From positions 1-52,349 of the forward strand of contig SBGP01000084.1 of NCBI GenBank assembly GCA_006226595.1: a DNA stretch of 52,349 nt. The letters run 5' to 3'. Origin of the DNA: Deltaproteobacteria bacterium. GTDB lineage: Bacteria > Myxococcota_A > UBA796 > GCA-2862545. The translations under genes and the position numbers were made by a program. The notes beneath the pieces were generated by a model. That model saw nothing but the letters and a program-made list of their open reading frames with translations, was not told the origin of the DNA and searched no databases. Shown one piece after another: positions 16,900 to 25,645 of this stretch (positions are counted from its first letter, which is position 1; each line of letters starts with the position of its first letter).

Positions 16900-18644
16900 C
16901 GGCGCTTGAACTCCTGTCGGTCGAAGTCCCAGTTCCAGCGCGTGGACTCGCCGGCAACGACCATGACCCGGAAGCGATGCGACAGGCCGTTCGGCGCAGT
17001 GATGCCGACAGTGTGCTCGCCGGCCGGCAGCTCGTGCTCGATCAGCGGCACCTTCCGGACGAAGCGCCCGTCGATGTACACCTCGCTGCCGGGAATCGTC
17101 GCCGACACGGTGATCACACCAGGTCCGGTCGCCGGCGCGGGCTCGGGTTCCGGCTCGGGGGCGGGCGCGACGACCGGGGCAGGCGCGGGGGCCGGCGTCG
17201 GCGCCACCACGACCACCTTCGTCGGCTCGGGAGCAGGAGGCTCGGGCACCTCTGCACGCACGACCTTGACCGGCTCGGGCAGCGCGGGCTTCGGAGCGGG
17301 CGCCGGTGCGGGCTTGGGCTTGGGCTTGACGGCCTGGACCGGCTCGGGCGCCGGAGCGGGTTCCTCGATGGCCTCCGGCTTGGGCGTCGGTGCTCCCGGA
17401 GGTGGACGGCTGGGCTCGATGACCTGCGAGACCTGGGGCGTGGCGCTCGTGCCCTCCTGGTCGAGCACCGTGACCAGCGCCGCGAGTCCAGCCACGAGCA
17501 GTAGCGCGAACATGCCCACGCCAGCGAGCGTCACCAGCCCGAGCAGCATGCCCCCACCGCGAGAACTCTCGGAGGTCGCCTCCTCGGTGGGCAGCACGAT
17601 GGAGTTGCCGGTCGCCGAGGTGTTGGCGGTGCCGGAGGTCGCGCCCGTCGCCGGGTTGTTGGTGCCGGTACCGCCGTAGCTGCGCATCGCCGGCACGGGA
17701 CGCCCCGCCTTGAGCGCCGAGACCATGTCGTAGAAGTGCGAGAGCTGCTCGCGCACGGTGACCGGGTCGGGAAGCAGCGACGACAACTCGCGCCCGAACT
17801 CGGCCGCGTTGCGGTAGCGGGCTGCAGGGTCGCGCTGAAGGGCGCGCACCAGCACGCCGACGAGCGGGCGGTACTCCGGGTCCAGCGTCGCGGCCATACG
17901 GGCCGCGTGGTCGTCGTCGAGCAGTCGCTTGACCGTCTCGGGGTCCTTCTTTGCGAACAGCGGCCCGCGACGGGCGAGCTCGAGGAGCACGGCGCCAAGC
18001 CCGAAGATGTCGGCTTGCGAGTTGACCACCCGCCCCGCCGCCTGCTCTGGCGCCATGTAGCCCCAGGTGCCGCGCACAGCGCCCTTGGACTCGGGCATCA
18101 GGTTCGCCAGCGCGATGCCGAAGTCGAGGATCTTCACCACCCCGTGGGGCGTGAGGATCAAGTTCGACGGCTTGATGTCGCGATGCACGAGGTCGAGCGG
18201 GTCTCCGTCCGGGTCCCGCACGGTGTGCGCGTAGTCCAGGCCATCGCATGCCTGACGACCGAGCTCGGCGATGACCTCGAGGGGCACCGGCTTGCCGAAC
18301 TGCTGGCACACGCGAATCGCCGTCGAGAGCGTGATGCCCTCGACGTACTCCATGACGATGAAGAAGCCGTTCTCGTCCTGGTCGAAGTCCTGGATCTGCA
18401 CCAGGTTCTGGTGGTGCATGGACGCGCCGACGCGCGCTTCGTTGATGAACAGGTCCCGGAACGTCTTCGACGACGCGTGCTGCGGAAGGATGATCTTGAT
18501 CGCCACCCGAGGCGAGACGCCGGCCAGGCTCTTGCGCCGCGCCTCGAACACCAGCGCCATTCCGCCCTTGGAGAGCGGACGCACGACCTCATAGCGCCCG
18601 ATGCGCTTGAGGTTCACTGGGAGGGGGGGCTGCTGAGACGCCAT
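16896..18644 (-). CDS. Membrane Ser/Thr protein kinase with C-terminal PEGA domain
   Basis: 582 aa. Kinase domain about 16-290 with glycine loop SKGGMALVFEA, Lys50 in VAIK, HRD at 154-156, DFG at 174-176 and MAPEQ at about 197-201. A Gly/Thr/Asn-rich segment (323-348) leads to one membrane helix (366-393), then a Pro/Ala/Glu linker. A periplasmic PEGA-type domain (about 505-575) closes with SEVYIDGRFVRKVPLIEHELPAG-like strands; PEGA modules are beta-sandwich, often cell-wall-associated. ATG start at 18644. The stop overlaps the receiver gene start. Its Gly loop is GGMAL rather than GxGxxG, but the rest of the site is complete. Confidence 0.93.
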   Translation of the reverse strand: MASQQPPLPVNLKRIGRYEVVRPLSKGGMALVFEARRKSLAGVSPRVAIKIILPQHASSKTFRDLFINEARVGASMHHQNLVQIQDFDQDENGFFIVMEYVEGITLSTAIRVCQQFGKPVPLEVIAELGRQACDGLDYAHTVRDPDGDPLDLVHRDIKPSNLILTPHGVVKILDFGIALANLMPESKGAVRGTWGYMAPEQAAGRVVNSQADIFGLGAVLLELARRGPLFAKKDPETVKRLLDDDHAARMAATLDPEYRPLVGVLVRALQRDPAARYRNAAEFGRELSSLLPDPVTVREQLSHFYDMVSALKAGRPVPAMRSYGGTGTNNPATGATSGTANTSATGNSIVLPTEEATSESSRGGGMLLGLVTLAGVGMFALLLVAGLAALVTVLDQEGTSATPQVSQVIEPSRPPPGAPTPKPEAIEEPAPAPEPVQAVKPKPKPAPAPAPKPALPEPVKVVRAEVPEPPAPEPTKVVVVAPTPAPAPAPVVAPAPEPEPEPAPATGPGVITVSATIPGSEVYIDGRFVRKVPLIEHELPAGEHTVGITAPNGLSHRFRVMVVAGESTRWNWDFDRQEFKRR

Positions 18645-18665
18645 TGTTCGCCTGCATTGTAGCCA

Positions 18666-18690
18666 GGATCCGCGAGAAGCGAGCGGATCC
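18666..18690. repeat. Inverted repeat between argS and the PEGA kinase
   Basis: GGATCCGC and GCGGATCC are separated by nine bases, giving a perfect 8-bp stem. It lies 24-48 bp downstream of the leftward argS stop and 22 bp upstream of the kinase ATG. It has no T-tract, so it could be a weak terminator, an attenuator or an operator. Confidence 0.45.
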
Positions 18691-18713
18691 GCGACGTTTC
18701 CCGACTGCGGGAG

Positions 18714-20444
18714 CTACATGCGCTCGAGCGGAGTGAGGCCGAGCAGCTCGAGGCCGCTGGACATCGCCACCGCCGTGGCGTGGGCGAGGGTCAGCCGCGA
18801 CTGGCGAGTCGCGGGATCGACATCGTCCTTGAGAACCGGGCAATCGCGCCAGAACGCCGCGAGCGCACCGGCCAGACCGTACAGGTGATCGGCCAGCGCG
18901 TTCGTCTTCCAGGTGCCGGCGCACTGGAGCACGACCTCGGGCGTCCGCGAAATCTGCAGCGCCAGCGCGCGCTCGGATTCGTGACCGAGCACGAGCCCGC
19001 CGGGCTCGAAGTCGCCGGCCTTGCGGAGCAACGAGTGACAACGGGCCAGCGCGTACATCAGGTACGGCGCCGTGTTGCCCTCCATCGCGAGCATCTTCTC
19101 CCAGTCGAAGATCACGTCGGACTGGGGGTTCTGCGACAGGTCGTTGTACACGATGGCGCCGACGCCCACCGCCTCGGCAATCGCCGCGCGCTCTTCCTCG
19201 GGCAGGTGGGACGACTTGTCGTCCACGCGCTTGCGGGCCTCGTCGCGGGCCGTGTCGAGCAGGTCGACCAGCGTGATCGCGCTGCCGTCCTTGCGGCTCG
19301 CCATGATGCTGCCGTCGGGGTTGCGGACCATGCCGAACCACACGTGCACGTACTCGGGCGCGGTGTGGCCCATCTTCTTGGCGGCCGCGAACACCTGGCG
19401 GAAGTGCAGCTGCTGGCGCTGATCGGTGACGTAGACGATGGTCTCGGGGTTCCACGTCGCCATGCGGTGCTCGACCGTAGCGAGGTCGGTGGTCCCGTAC
19501 AGGGCCGCGCCGTCGGACTTGCGCACGAGCAGCGGCGACTTGCCGAGGCCCTTGCCGTCCTCGGGGGAGAACTCGACCACGGCGGCGCCCTCGCTCATCG
19601 TCGCGATGCCCTGGTCGAGCAGGCGGTCGACGAGGGCCTGCAGCCCGTCCCGGTAGTAGGACTCGCCGTGCACGACGTCGAAGGACACGCCGAGGCGCTC
19701 GTACACGCCCTCGAACTCGACGAGCGACTCCTTCACGAAGCGCTCCCACAGAGCGAGGTTGTCCGCGTCGCCCGCCTGGAGCTTCGCGGTCTCGGCGCGG
19801 GCAAGATCCTCGAGGCTCGCATCCTCCTTGGCCTCTTCACGGAACAGGCGGTACAGCCGCTGAAGCTCGGCAATCGAGTCCTCGGCAAACGCCGCCTCGT
19901 CCCGCCAGCGGTGCCAGGCCACGATGAGCATGCCGAACTGGGTGCCCCAGTCCCCGATGTGGTTGTCGGCGATGACCGTGTAGCCGAGCATGCGGTGAAT
20001 GCGGTCGATGGCGGCGCCGATGATGGTGCTGCGGAGGTGGCCGACGTGCATGCGCTTGGCGATGTTCGGGGACGAGTAGTCGATGACCATCGTCTTGCCC
20101 TCGCCGATGCGCGGGGCGCCCAGCGTCGCGGAGCCGATGCGCTCCATCAGGTCGGCGGCGAGCGCGGCGTCGGCGATGCGGAAGTTGATGAACCCGGGTC
20201 CGGCGACCTCGGCCGACGCGACGAGCTCGCTGTCTCCGAGCGCATCGACCATCGCCTGGGCCACGGCGCGCGGGTTGGTGCGGGCGGCCTTGCCGACGCG
20301 AAAGGCGTAGTTGCTCTGGTAGTCGCCATGCCGCGGGTCGTTGGTCGGCACGCAGGGCTCGAGCGGGATGGGCGAGTCCCCGTATCCAGCGGCTTCGGCG
20401 GCCTGGGCCACGAGGGCGGTGAGCTTGTCGGCGAGAGTGGACAC
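18714..20444 (-). CDS. argS: Arginyl-tRNA synthetase
   Basis: Class Ia enzyme charging tRNA-Arg, 576 aa. The HIGH motif is HVGH within SSPNIAKRMHVGHLRST, followed by NHIGDWGTQFG, both highly diagnostic of ArgS. The KMSKS region is divergent (ASRKDGSAITL), as is common for ArgS. The C-terminal anticodon-binding domain ends with the expected LGLTPLERM. GTG start at 20444 with GGAG five bases upstream. Divergent from the YjbQ gene with a 104-bp spacer. Confidence 0.97.
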   Translation of the reverse strand: MSTLADKLTALVAQAAEAAGYGDSPIPLEPCVPTNDPRHGDYQSNYAFRVGKAARTNPRAVAQAMVDALGDSELVASAEVAGPGFINFRIADAALAADLMERIGSATLGAPRIGEGKTMVIDYSSPNIAKRMHVGHLRSTIIGAAIDRIHRMLGYTVIADNHIGDWGTQFGMLIVAWHRWRDEAAFAEDSIAELQRLYRLFREEAKEDASLEDLARAETAKLQAGDADNLALWERFVKESLVEFEGVYERLGVSFDVVHGESYYRDGLQALVDRLLDQGIATMSEGAAVVEFSPEDGKGLGKSPLLVRKSDGAALYGTTDLATVEHRMATWNPETIVYVTDQRQQLHFRQVFAAAKKMGHTAPEYVHVWFGMVRNPDGSIMASRKDGSAITLVDLLDTARDEARKRVDDKSSHLPEEERAAIAEAVGVGAIVYNDLSQNPQSDVIFDWEKMLAMEGNTAPYLMYALARCHSLLRKAGDFEPGGLVLGHESERALALQISRTPEVVLQCAGTWKTNALADHLYGLAGALAAFWRDCPVLKDDVDPATRQSRLTLAHATAVAMSSGLELLGLTPLERM

Positions 20445-20548
20445 GGCGTCTCCGGTGCGAATGCCGCGTCTATCCGGACGGAGGCGATGCCGCGACCCCG
20501 GGACGACACGAGGTTATCCACGCACTCCCTCGTCGTCGTGGAGCTCAC

Positions 20549-20959
20549 GTGCACCAGGAAATCCTCACCGTGTCGACGCCAGGTCGCGGGCTGGTCGACT
20601 TCACCGCGGACATTCGCCGCGTGGTCCGCGACAGCGGCGTCGCCACGGGCATCGCCCACGTGTTCGTGCTCCACACCTCGGCGTCGCTCACCGTGCAGGA
20701 GAACGCCGACCCCGACGTGCTCTTCGATCTGAACGGCTGGTTCACGCGCACGGTCGAGGACGGTGATCGGCACTTTCGCCACACCGAGGAGGGCCCCGAC
20801 GACATGAGCGCCCACGTGCGCGCCTCGCTGACCGACACGAGCCTCTCGCTGCCCGTCCGCGACGGCAGCCTGCTTCTCGGCACCTGGCAGGCGGTGTACC
20901 TGTTCGAGCACCGCACTCGACCGTACGAGCGCCGGGTCGTGGTCACCGTACAGGGCTGA
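20549..20959 (+). CDS. YjbQ / UPF0047 family protein
   Basis: 136 aa, full length for the family. The signature HTSASLTVQENADPDV occurs at about residues 42-57, and GTWQAVYLFEHR near the end completes the fold. E. coli YjbQ has been linked to weak thiamine-phosphate synthase activity; the physiological role is unsettled. GTG start with GGAG five bases upstream. The stop lies inside a palindrome shared with the stop of the convergent gene. Confidence 0.92.
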   Translation: MHQEILTVSTPGRGLVDFTADIRRVVRDSGVATGIAHVFVLHTSASLTVQENADPDVLFDLNGWFTRTVEDGDRHFRHTEEGPDDMSAHVRASLTDTSLSLPVRDGSLLLGTWQAVYLFEHRTRPYERRVVVTVQG

Positions 20960-20966
20960 TCAGCCC
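20953..20966. repeat. 14-bp palindrome holding two convergent stop codons
   Basis: GGGCTGATCAGCCC is a perfect inverted repeat containing the TGA of the YjbQ gene on the plus strand and the TGA of the opposite gene on the minus strand, which end on adjacent bases. A very small bidirectional hairpin could form, with no T-tract. Confidence 0.7.
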
Positions 20967-21451
20967 GGTTCCTCCTCGCGCGCGTCCGGGAACGTGTCGG
21001 TGAGGAAGCCACGAATGTGCGCCATCTGCGACGCGCCCCTCGCCCGCCCCACCAGGTCGACCGAGCACGAGCCGGCCAGGCCTGCGAGGGCAGCGGCGCA
21101 CACGTACAGGCCTTCGTGCCCGAGGCCGAGCGCGACCTGCACGCTGCCATACACGGAGCCCGCGAGCAGCATCACGCAGAAGCTCGCGTAGATCGCCACG
21201 AACAGCGTCCACAAGTGGGGCTCGGGTCCGAAGCGGCCCTTGAGTCGGCTCCCCTCACCCTCCGGTCGCACCTCGAGCGACAGATACGGCGAGAACACGT
21301 GGCGGTGCTTCTCGGAGAGCAGGAACGAAGCCTCGGCGCGGCCGACATGTCCGACGCAGTCGACGCACTCCACCAGGCCCTTCTCCAGGCGAACCAGTGC
21401 TTCGGAGGGGGGAATCGCGACATGGAGATCGACTTCGGGACGCTCGCGCAT
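20960..21451 (-). CDS. Hypothetical protein with a cysteine pair and two membrane helices
   Basis: 163 aa, not recognised. The N-terminal 70 residues are soluble and contain CVDC at about 29-32 (VECVDCVGHVG), a possible half of a metal site. Two hydrophobic helices follow at about 82-102 (LFVAIYASFCVMLLAGSVYG) and 112-130 (EGLYVCAAALAGLAGS). The C-terminal tail is charged and acidic (DAREEEPG). The ATG at 21451 has no clear ribosome site. It stands alone, convergent with the YjbQ gene. No function can be assigned. Confidence 0.75.
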   Translation of the reverse strand: MRERPEVDLHVAIPPSEALVRLEKGLVECVDCVGHVGRAEASFLLSEKHRHVFSPYLSLEVRPEGEGSRLKGRFGPEPHLWTLFVAIYASFCVMLLAGSVYGSVQVALGLGHEGLYVCAAALAGLAGSCSVDLVGRARGASQMAHIRGFLTDTFPDAREEEPG

Positions 21452-21566
21452 GCATGGATTCTAGGCTGCCGAGCACACGCTTCCCGCCTGGTTCGACGCG
21501 GGGACCGATGTGGCCTCACCGGCATGCAACTTTCGGCTGCACCCCGCCCGGGCTGTGGCTCCGACC

Positions 21567-21935
21567 TCAGTCCGTGCAGTCCCGGCCGGTAGTCACCACC
21601 TTCTCGAGGGCCGCATCGTGCGCGACCCAGGCCTCGATCACCTCGGCCGGCAAGCCTTGTTCCCCGAGCACGTGCCGGAGGATGGCCAGCCGCCGGCGAA
21701 AGTGGCCCGTGTTGATGCGCAGGGGCCCGTGGACCGCACCGATTGGGCGACCAGAGTACGCAGAGGGCCCACCGAGATGGGCTCTGGCCAGCTCGAGCTC
21801 GTGGCGGACGATGCGGGCGCGGTCCTTGCCCTCGAACAGGAAGCCGATCACGAAGTCGCGGAAGAACGCGTCCACGAATGCTTCGACCGCGCGTGCGAGC
21901 CGCGCTTCGCCCACCTGTTCGTAGGCTGTGCTCAC
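21567..21935 (-). CDS. Truncated (2/2) haemoglobin
   Basis: 122-aa haem protein of the truncated globin family. FFRDFVIGFLFEG at about 24-36 matches the B/C helix region, GGPSAY at 55-60 fits the E-F loop, and His69 in AVHGPLRI is the expected proximal (F8) haem ligand, followed by FRRRLAIL of helix G. Family members bind O2, NO or sulfide. The GTG start at 21935 overlaps the stop of the lytic transglycosylase gene (GTGA), so it is the last cistron of that operon. The distal-pocket residues are atypical, so ligand preference is open. Confidence 0.82.
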   Translation of the reverse strand: MSTAYEQVGEARLARAVEAFVDAFFRDFVIGFLFEGKDRARIVRHELELARAHLGGPSAYSGRPIGAVHGPLRINTGHFRRRLAILRHVLGEQGLPAEVIEAWVAHDAALEKVVTTGRDCTD

Positions 21936-24241
21936 TCGGTCGGCCGGGCGACGTGGTTCAGCGCGGACAGGTCCGCGAAGGCCGGCCCCTCGTCGAACTG
22001 GTAGCGGAGCAGGGTCCACGTGCCGCTCACCCGCTTCACGTAGCCGCGGGTCTCCCGGTACGGGATGCGCTCGACGTACTCGTCCGTCGGCACGTTTCCG
22101 TGCCGCTCCAGCCACTGGTTCACGCGTCCTCCGCCGGCGTTGTATGCCGCGAGCGAGAGGAACGGGCTGCCGAACTGCTTGTGCAGCGCATCGAGGTAGC
22201 GCGCGCCGATCTGCGTGTTGTTCACGGGGTCGTACAGGTCCCCCACCGGTCGTCCGAGCCAGCCCGCGACCTGCTTGGCGGTGGGCGGCATCAGCTGCGA
22301 CAGGCCCTTGGCCCCGGCGAAGGACACGATGCGGCGGTTGAAGTTCGACTCCTCGCGGACCAGGGCGTGGAACAGCCGCGGGTCGTAGCGGTCGCCATCC
22401 GCGGCGGTGCGGACCTCTTCCCAGTACCGATCGGGGTACGCCACGCGCAGGATCTCGGGCTCGCGCTCTCCAAGGGTTCCCGGGGGATGATGCGCGAGCC
22501 AGCGGCGCATGCCGTCGTGCGCGAGCAGCCAGTCGCCAGCCCCCACCCGAAGCTCGGTCATCCACGCCATCGCATCGCCGTCGACGGCGACCTCGGCGCG
22601 GTCCCACTCGGCGCGCGCCTCCTGGATCAGCCCCAGGCGCGCGAGGGCCACGCCTCGCACGAACGCCGGGTCCTCGACCAGCTCGGCCTCCAGCCGCCAC
22701 GGCGTGCTCAGGTCGGCACGACGCTGGGTGCGCTCGTCGAGAGCCTTGGCCACCTCGGGAGCCAGCTCGCGGAGCCGCTGCTGAGCGAGCAGCGCGTAGT
22801 AGCCGGTCGGCAGTTCCTCGATGAAGGCCTTCCACTCGGCAACGGCCATCCCCACGGCGGCGGCGTCCTCGTTGAGCTCGGTCGGCGCCTCGACGTTCGG
22901 GTACGCGAGCCAGCGAGCCGCCCAGTAGCGACCGGCGGTCACGTGGCGCTCGTCGCTGCCGAGCGGGAGCTTGGAGAGCTTCTGGGCGATGGCGCGGGCC
23001 TTCTCGGCGTCTCCGTCCTCGTAGTACGACCACGCGAGCCGGAAGGTGCTCTCCGGCACCGTGTCGCCCTCGGGGAAGGCTTCGAGGTTCTTTGCCCACA
23101 TCGCGCGGGCGCCGTCCTTGTCCTCGGCCTCCCACAAGGCGATGCCCGCGTGGGTGTAGCCGTCGTCGGCGTAGCTGGACTTCGGGAAGTGCTCGGGAAT
23201 CGCCGCCATCTCGCGCGCCGACTCGGTGAAGTTGGACCGGCGGAACTGGGCGAGTCCCTTGATGTAGAGCGCCTTCGCGCCGTAGTCCTCTTCGACCTCG
23301 GCGCACTGCGACACCACGTCGCCGAAGGCGGCGACCGACGCGGACAGGCGGTTGCGCTTGTAGTTCGAGCGACCCCGGACGAAGACGATGCGGCAGGCGT
23401 CGAGGCTGCCCTTCTCCATCTGCCCGAGCACGGGCTCGGTCTCGGCGAGGGCGGCGTCGTACTCGCCATCGCCCATGAGCACCTCGGCGCGGCGGCCCAC
23501 CTCCTGCCAGGTCGGCGACTTGCCGTAGGACTTGAGCTCGTCCCAGGTCGCCTGGCTGTGCTCGGACTTCGGGTACTCGACCCAGATGCGCCGATACAGC
23601 GGGTAGGCCTCCTCACTTCCGGCGCCTGCCCGTCGCGCGAGCGCAATGAGCGCCTCCGGGTTGCCTGGCGACGGGTCGGGACGCGCGATCATCGACTCGT
23701 ACACCGCGTAGGCCTCCTTCGTTCGCGAGAGCTCCTTGAGCACCTCGGCACGCAGGACCTCGGCGCGCGGGGCGACCGCGACGTCCGCGGGCACAGCTTC
23801 GAGGGCAGCCAGCGCGTCGACGTTGCGCTCCTCTTCGCGGAGGATCTCGCCGCGAATCGCCTGGACGTAGGCATCGGGCGCAAGCGACGCCTTGTCGAGA
23901 GCATCGAGCAGCGGGGCGGCTTCGTCGGCACGATCCGCGTGCACCAGCGCCCAGGCCGCGACGAAGGCGGTGTCGCCGTGGGCGAGTCGCTCCTCACCCA
24001 GCTTGAGCAGCCCGGTGGCCGCGGCATCCCACTGGCGACCCGCCAGGTCCTCGCGCACGGCATCGGGAAGGTCCAGCGCGGGCTCGCGGAGCTCGGGTCC
24101 GATGGCCACCCGGCCATCGCCCTCCGGCTCGGAGGGCGCGGTCGCCGCATCGGCCGTGTGCTCTCCGACCGGAGTGAGCACCGCGCCGACGGCGAGCAGC
24201 GGAGCGAGGGCGAACAGAGCGAGGCGTCCAGTCAGGCGCAT
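21932..24241 (-). CDS. Soluble lytic murein transglycosylase, Slt70 type
   Basis: Periplasmic enzyme that cleaves peptidoglycan glycan strands, forming 1,6-anhydro-muropeptides. 769 aa: signal peptide MRLTGRLALFALAPLLAVGA, a long alpha-helical repeat region (about 60-570) typical of the doughnut-shaped Slt family, and a C-terminal catalytic domain from about 600. It has the catalytic Glu in REESNFNRR, then GAKGLSQLMPPTAK, NIGARYL-like TQIGARYLD and LAAYNAGGGRV. I chose the ATG at 24241 because it begins the signal peptide; a GTG nine codons upstream (24268) is also open. The gene lies 144 bp after DUF4340 and overlaps the globin. Confidence 0.93.
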   Translation of the reverse strand: MRLTGRLALFALAPLLAVGAVLTPVGEHTADAATAPSEPEGDGRVAIGPELREPALDLPDAVREDLAGRQWDAAATGLLKLGEERLAHGDTAFVAAWALVHADRADEAAPLLDALDKASLAPDAYVQAIRGEILREEERNVDALAALEAVPADVAVAPRAEVLRAEVLKELSRTKEAYAVYESMIARPDPSPGNPEALIALARRAGAGSEEAYPLYRRIWVEYPKSEHSQATWDELKSYGKSPTWQEVGRRAEVLMGDGEYDAALAETEPVLGQMEKGSLDACRIVFVRGRSNYKRNRLSASVAAFGDVVSQCAEVEEDYGAKALYIKGLAQFRRSNFTESAREMAAIPEHFPKSSYADDGYTHAGIALWEAEDKDGARAMWAKNLEAFPEGDTVPESTFRLAWSYYEDGDAEKARAIAQKLSKLPLGSDERHVTAGRYWAARWLAYPNVEAPTELNEDAAAVGMAVAEWKAFIEELPTGYYALLAQQRLRELAPEVAKALDERTQRRADLSTPWRLEAELVEDPAFVRGVALARLGLIQEARAEWDRAEVAVDGDAMAWMTELRVGAGDWLLAHDGMRRWLAHHPPGTLGEREPEILRVAYPDRYWEEVRTAADGDRYDPRLFHALVREESNFNRRIVSFAGAKGLSQLMPPTAKQVAGWLGRPVGDLYDPVNNTQIGARYLDALHKQFGSPFLSLAAYNAGGGRVNQWLERHGNVPTDEYVERIPYRETRGYVKRVSGTWTLLRYQFDEGPAFADLSALNHVARPTE

Positions 24242-24385
24242 GGAGACTTCGGGGGCAGCGGGGGACACCGCGCGGGGTGCGCGGCGAGGAGGGATGCCCG
24301 AAGGATAACGCGCCGCCGAGGTCGGATCTGCCGCCCGGAAGGTCGCGAGTTGTCGTCTCGCGTCGCCAGGCGCCAGGGCCGGGGC

Positions 24386-25645
24386 TCACTCGGTGGCGAA
24401 CGCTCCGATCACCGCCTGTACGCCGGCATCGAGCACGAAGTAGGGCTCGCCACCCGCCTGGTCGACCGCCACCCGCTTGTCGCCGACGAGCTGGCCGAAG
24501 GCGATCACCCTCTCCCCTCCAGTCTCGGGCGTGAGGGTGATCGTGCCGTACGACTCGGTCGGTGCGGGCACCGGCTCGAGCTGTGGCGCGGTCTGGACGT
24601 TGCGCACGAGCTCCGCGGCGGCGAACGCGTCGCGATCCTCCTCGCCGGTTCGCGTCCACCCGTGCTCACCGAAGTCGATGGCCCACGTCGTGTCGCCGAG
24701 GTCGACGGCGATACGCGTGGGCTTGGTCTGCCGAATGGGCACGGCGTGGGGATCCGCCACGCTGCTCGGCGGCTGACCCAGCACGCGCAAGGTGTCCGCC
24801 GGTACCGCACCGGTCGTGCCGCCGACCACCTGCACAATCTGGCCAAGCGGAGTGACGTCCCCGACCCGGAGCTCGATCGGCGGAAGCTCGGTCCGCTCGA
24901 TGGTCACGAAGAACAGCGGCTCCGGCACGCCGTCCGGAAGCGCATCATCGAGGAAGGTCTCGACCTGCAGGTCGAGCAGACCGGCGACGAGCTGCTCGAT
25001 CGCATCGAGGTCCGCACGGGCGTAGCCGTCGACCCACCACTCACGCCCCTCCCCGTGCAGCGCGAGCGTGCCGGGCTCCGAGGTGATGCGGACCGCGCGA
25101 ACGGTGGCCGGGTCGTAGTCGAGCAGGTGCCGGTCGCGCAGGTCGTCAGGATCGAGCCACACGCTGGACTCGAGCTCGCCGTCGATGATCGCCATGCCCG
25201 CGTCACTGCGCACGTACGTCCGCCAACCACTGGGCGCCGCGCGTCCCACGTCGAGGGACAGCTCGCCGGCGCCGTCGCGCAGCACGTGCACGCTGAACTG
25301 CGGCACCGCGCCGAGGCCGAAGCTCTCCGGGTCGTCCACCTCGAGCGGCTCACCCTTGTCGATCTCCGCGAGCACCCGCGCGATGCGGCTCGCGACGCGC
25401 TGGTTGGCCTTGCCCTGGAACGGGGCGAGCACCCACCAGCCCTCGTCACGGCGCTCGAGCACGAGCGCGCGACCATCCGAGTGCACGGCCTCGATCCGCG
25501 TGATCGTCGGCTCCTCGAGCTGCCACACCTGTCGCGTGGCATCGGGGTTGCCGAGCGGGTCCTCGGGGGTCCAGAAGCGATCGAGAGCGACGAGACCGAT
25601 GAGCACGGCCACCAGTACGAGCAGCAGCCGGGTCTGGCGGTCCAT
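24386..25645 (-). CDS. DUF4340 family membrane-anchored protein
   Basis: 419 aa with one N-terminal helix (residues 6-22, LLLVLVAVLIGLVALDRF) and a large periplasmic domain of repeated beta segments. The opening WQLEEPTITRIEAVHSDGRALVLERRDEGWWVLAP matches the DUF4340 pattern, whose members are often found beside gliding-type ABC transporter genes. No such transporter is in this window. The ATG at 25645 overlaps the grpE stop by one base (TGATG), so the two are coupled. Function is unknown. Confidence 0.82.
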   Translation of the reverse strand: MDRQTRLLLVLVAVLIGLVALDRFWTPEDPLGNPDATRQVWQLEEPTITRIEAVHSDGRALVLERRDEGWWVLAPFQGKANQRVASRIARVLAEIDKGEPLEVDDPESFGLGAVPQFSVHVLRDGAGELSLDVGRAAPSGWRTYVRSDAGMAIIDGELESSVWLDPDDLRDRHLLDYDPATVRAVRITSEPGTLALHGEGREWWVDGYARADLDAIEQLVAGLLDLQVETFLDDALPDGVPEPLFFVTIERTELPPIELRVGDVTPLGQIVQVVGGTTGAVPADTLRVLGQPPSSVADPHAVPIRQTKPTRIAVDLGDTTWAIDFGEHGWTRTGEEDRDAFAAAELVRNVQTAPQLEPVPAPTESYGTITLTPETGGERVIAFGQLVGDKRVAVDQAGGEPYFVLDAGVQAVIGAFATE

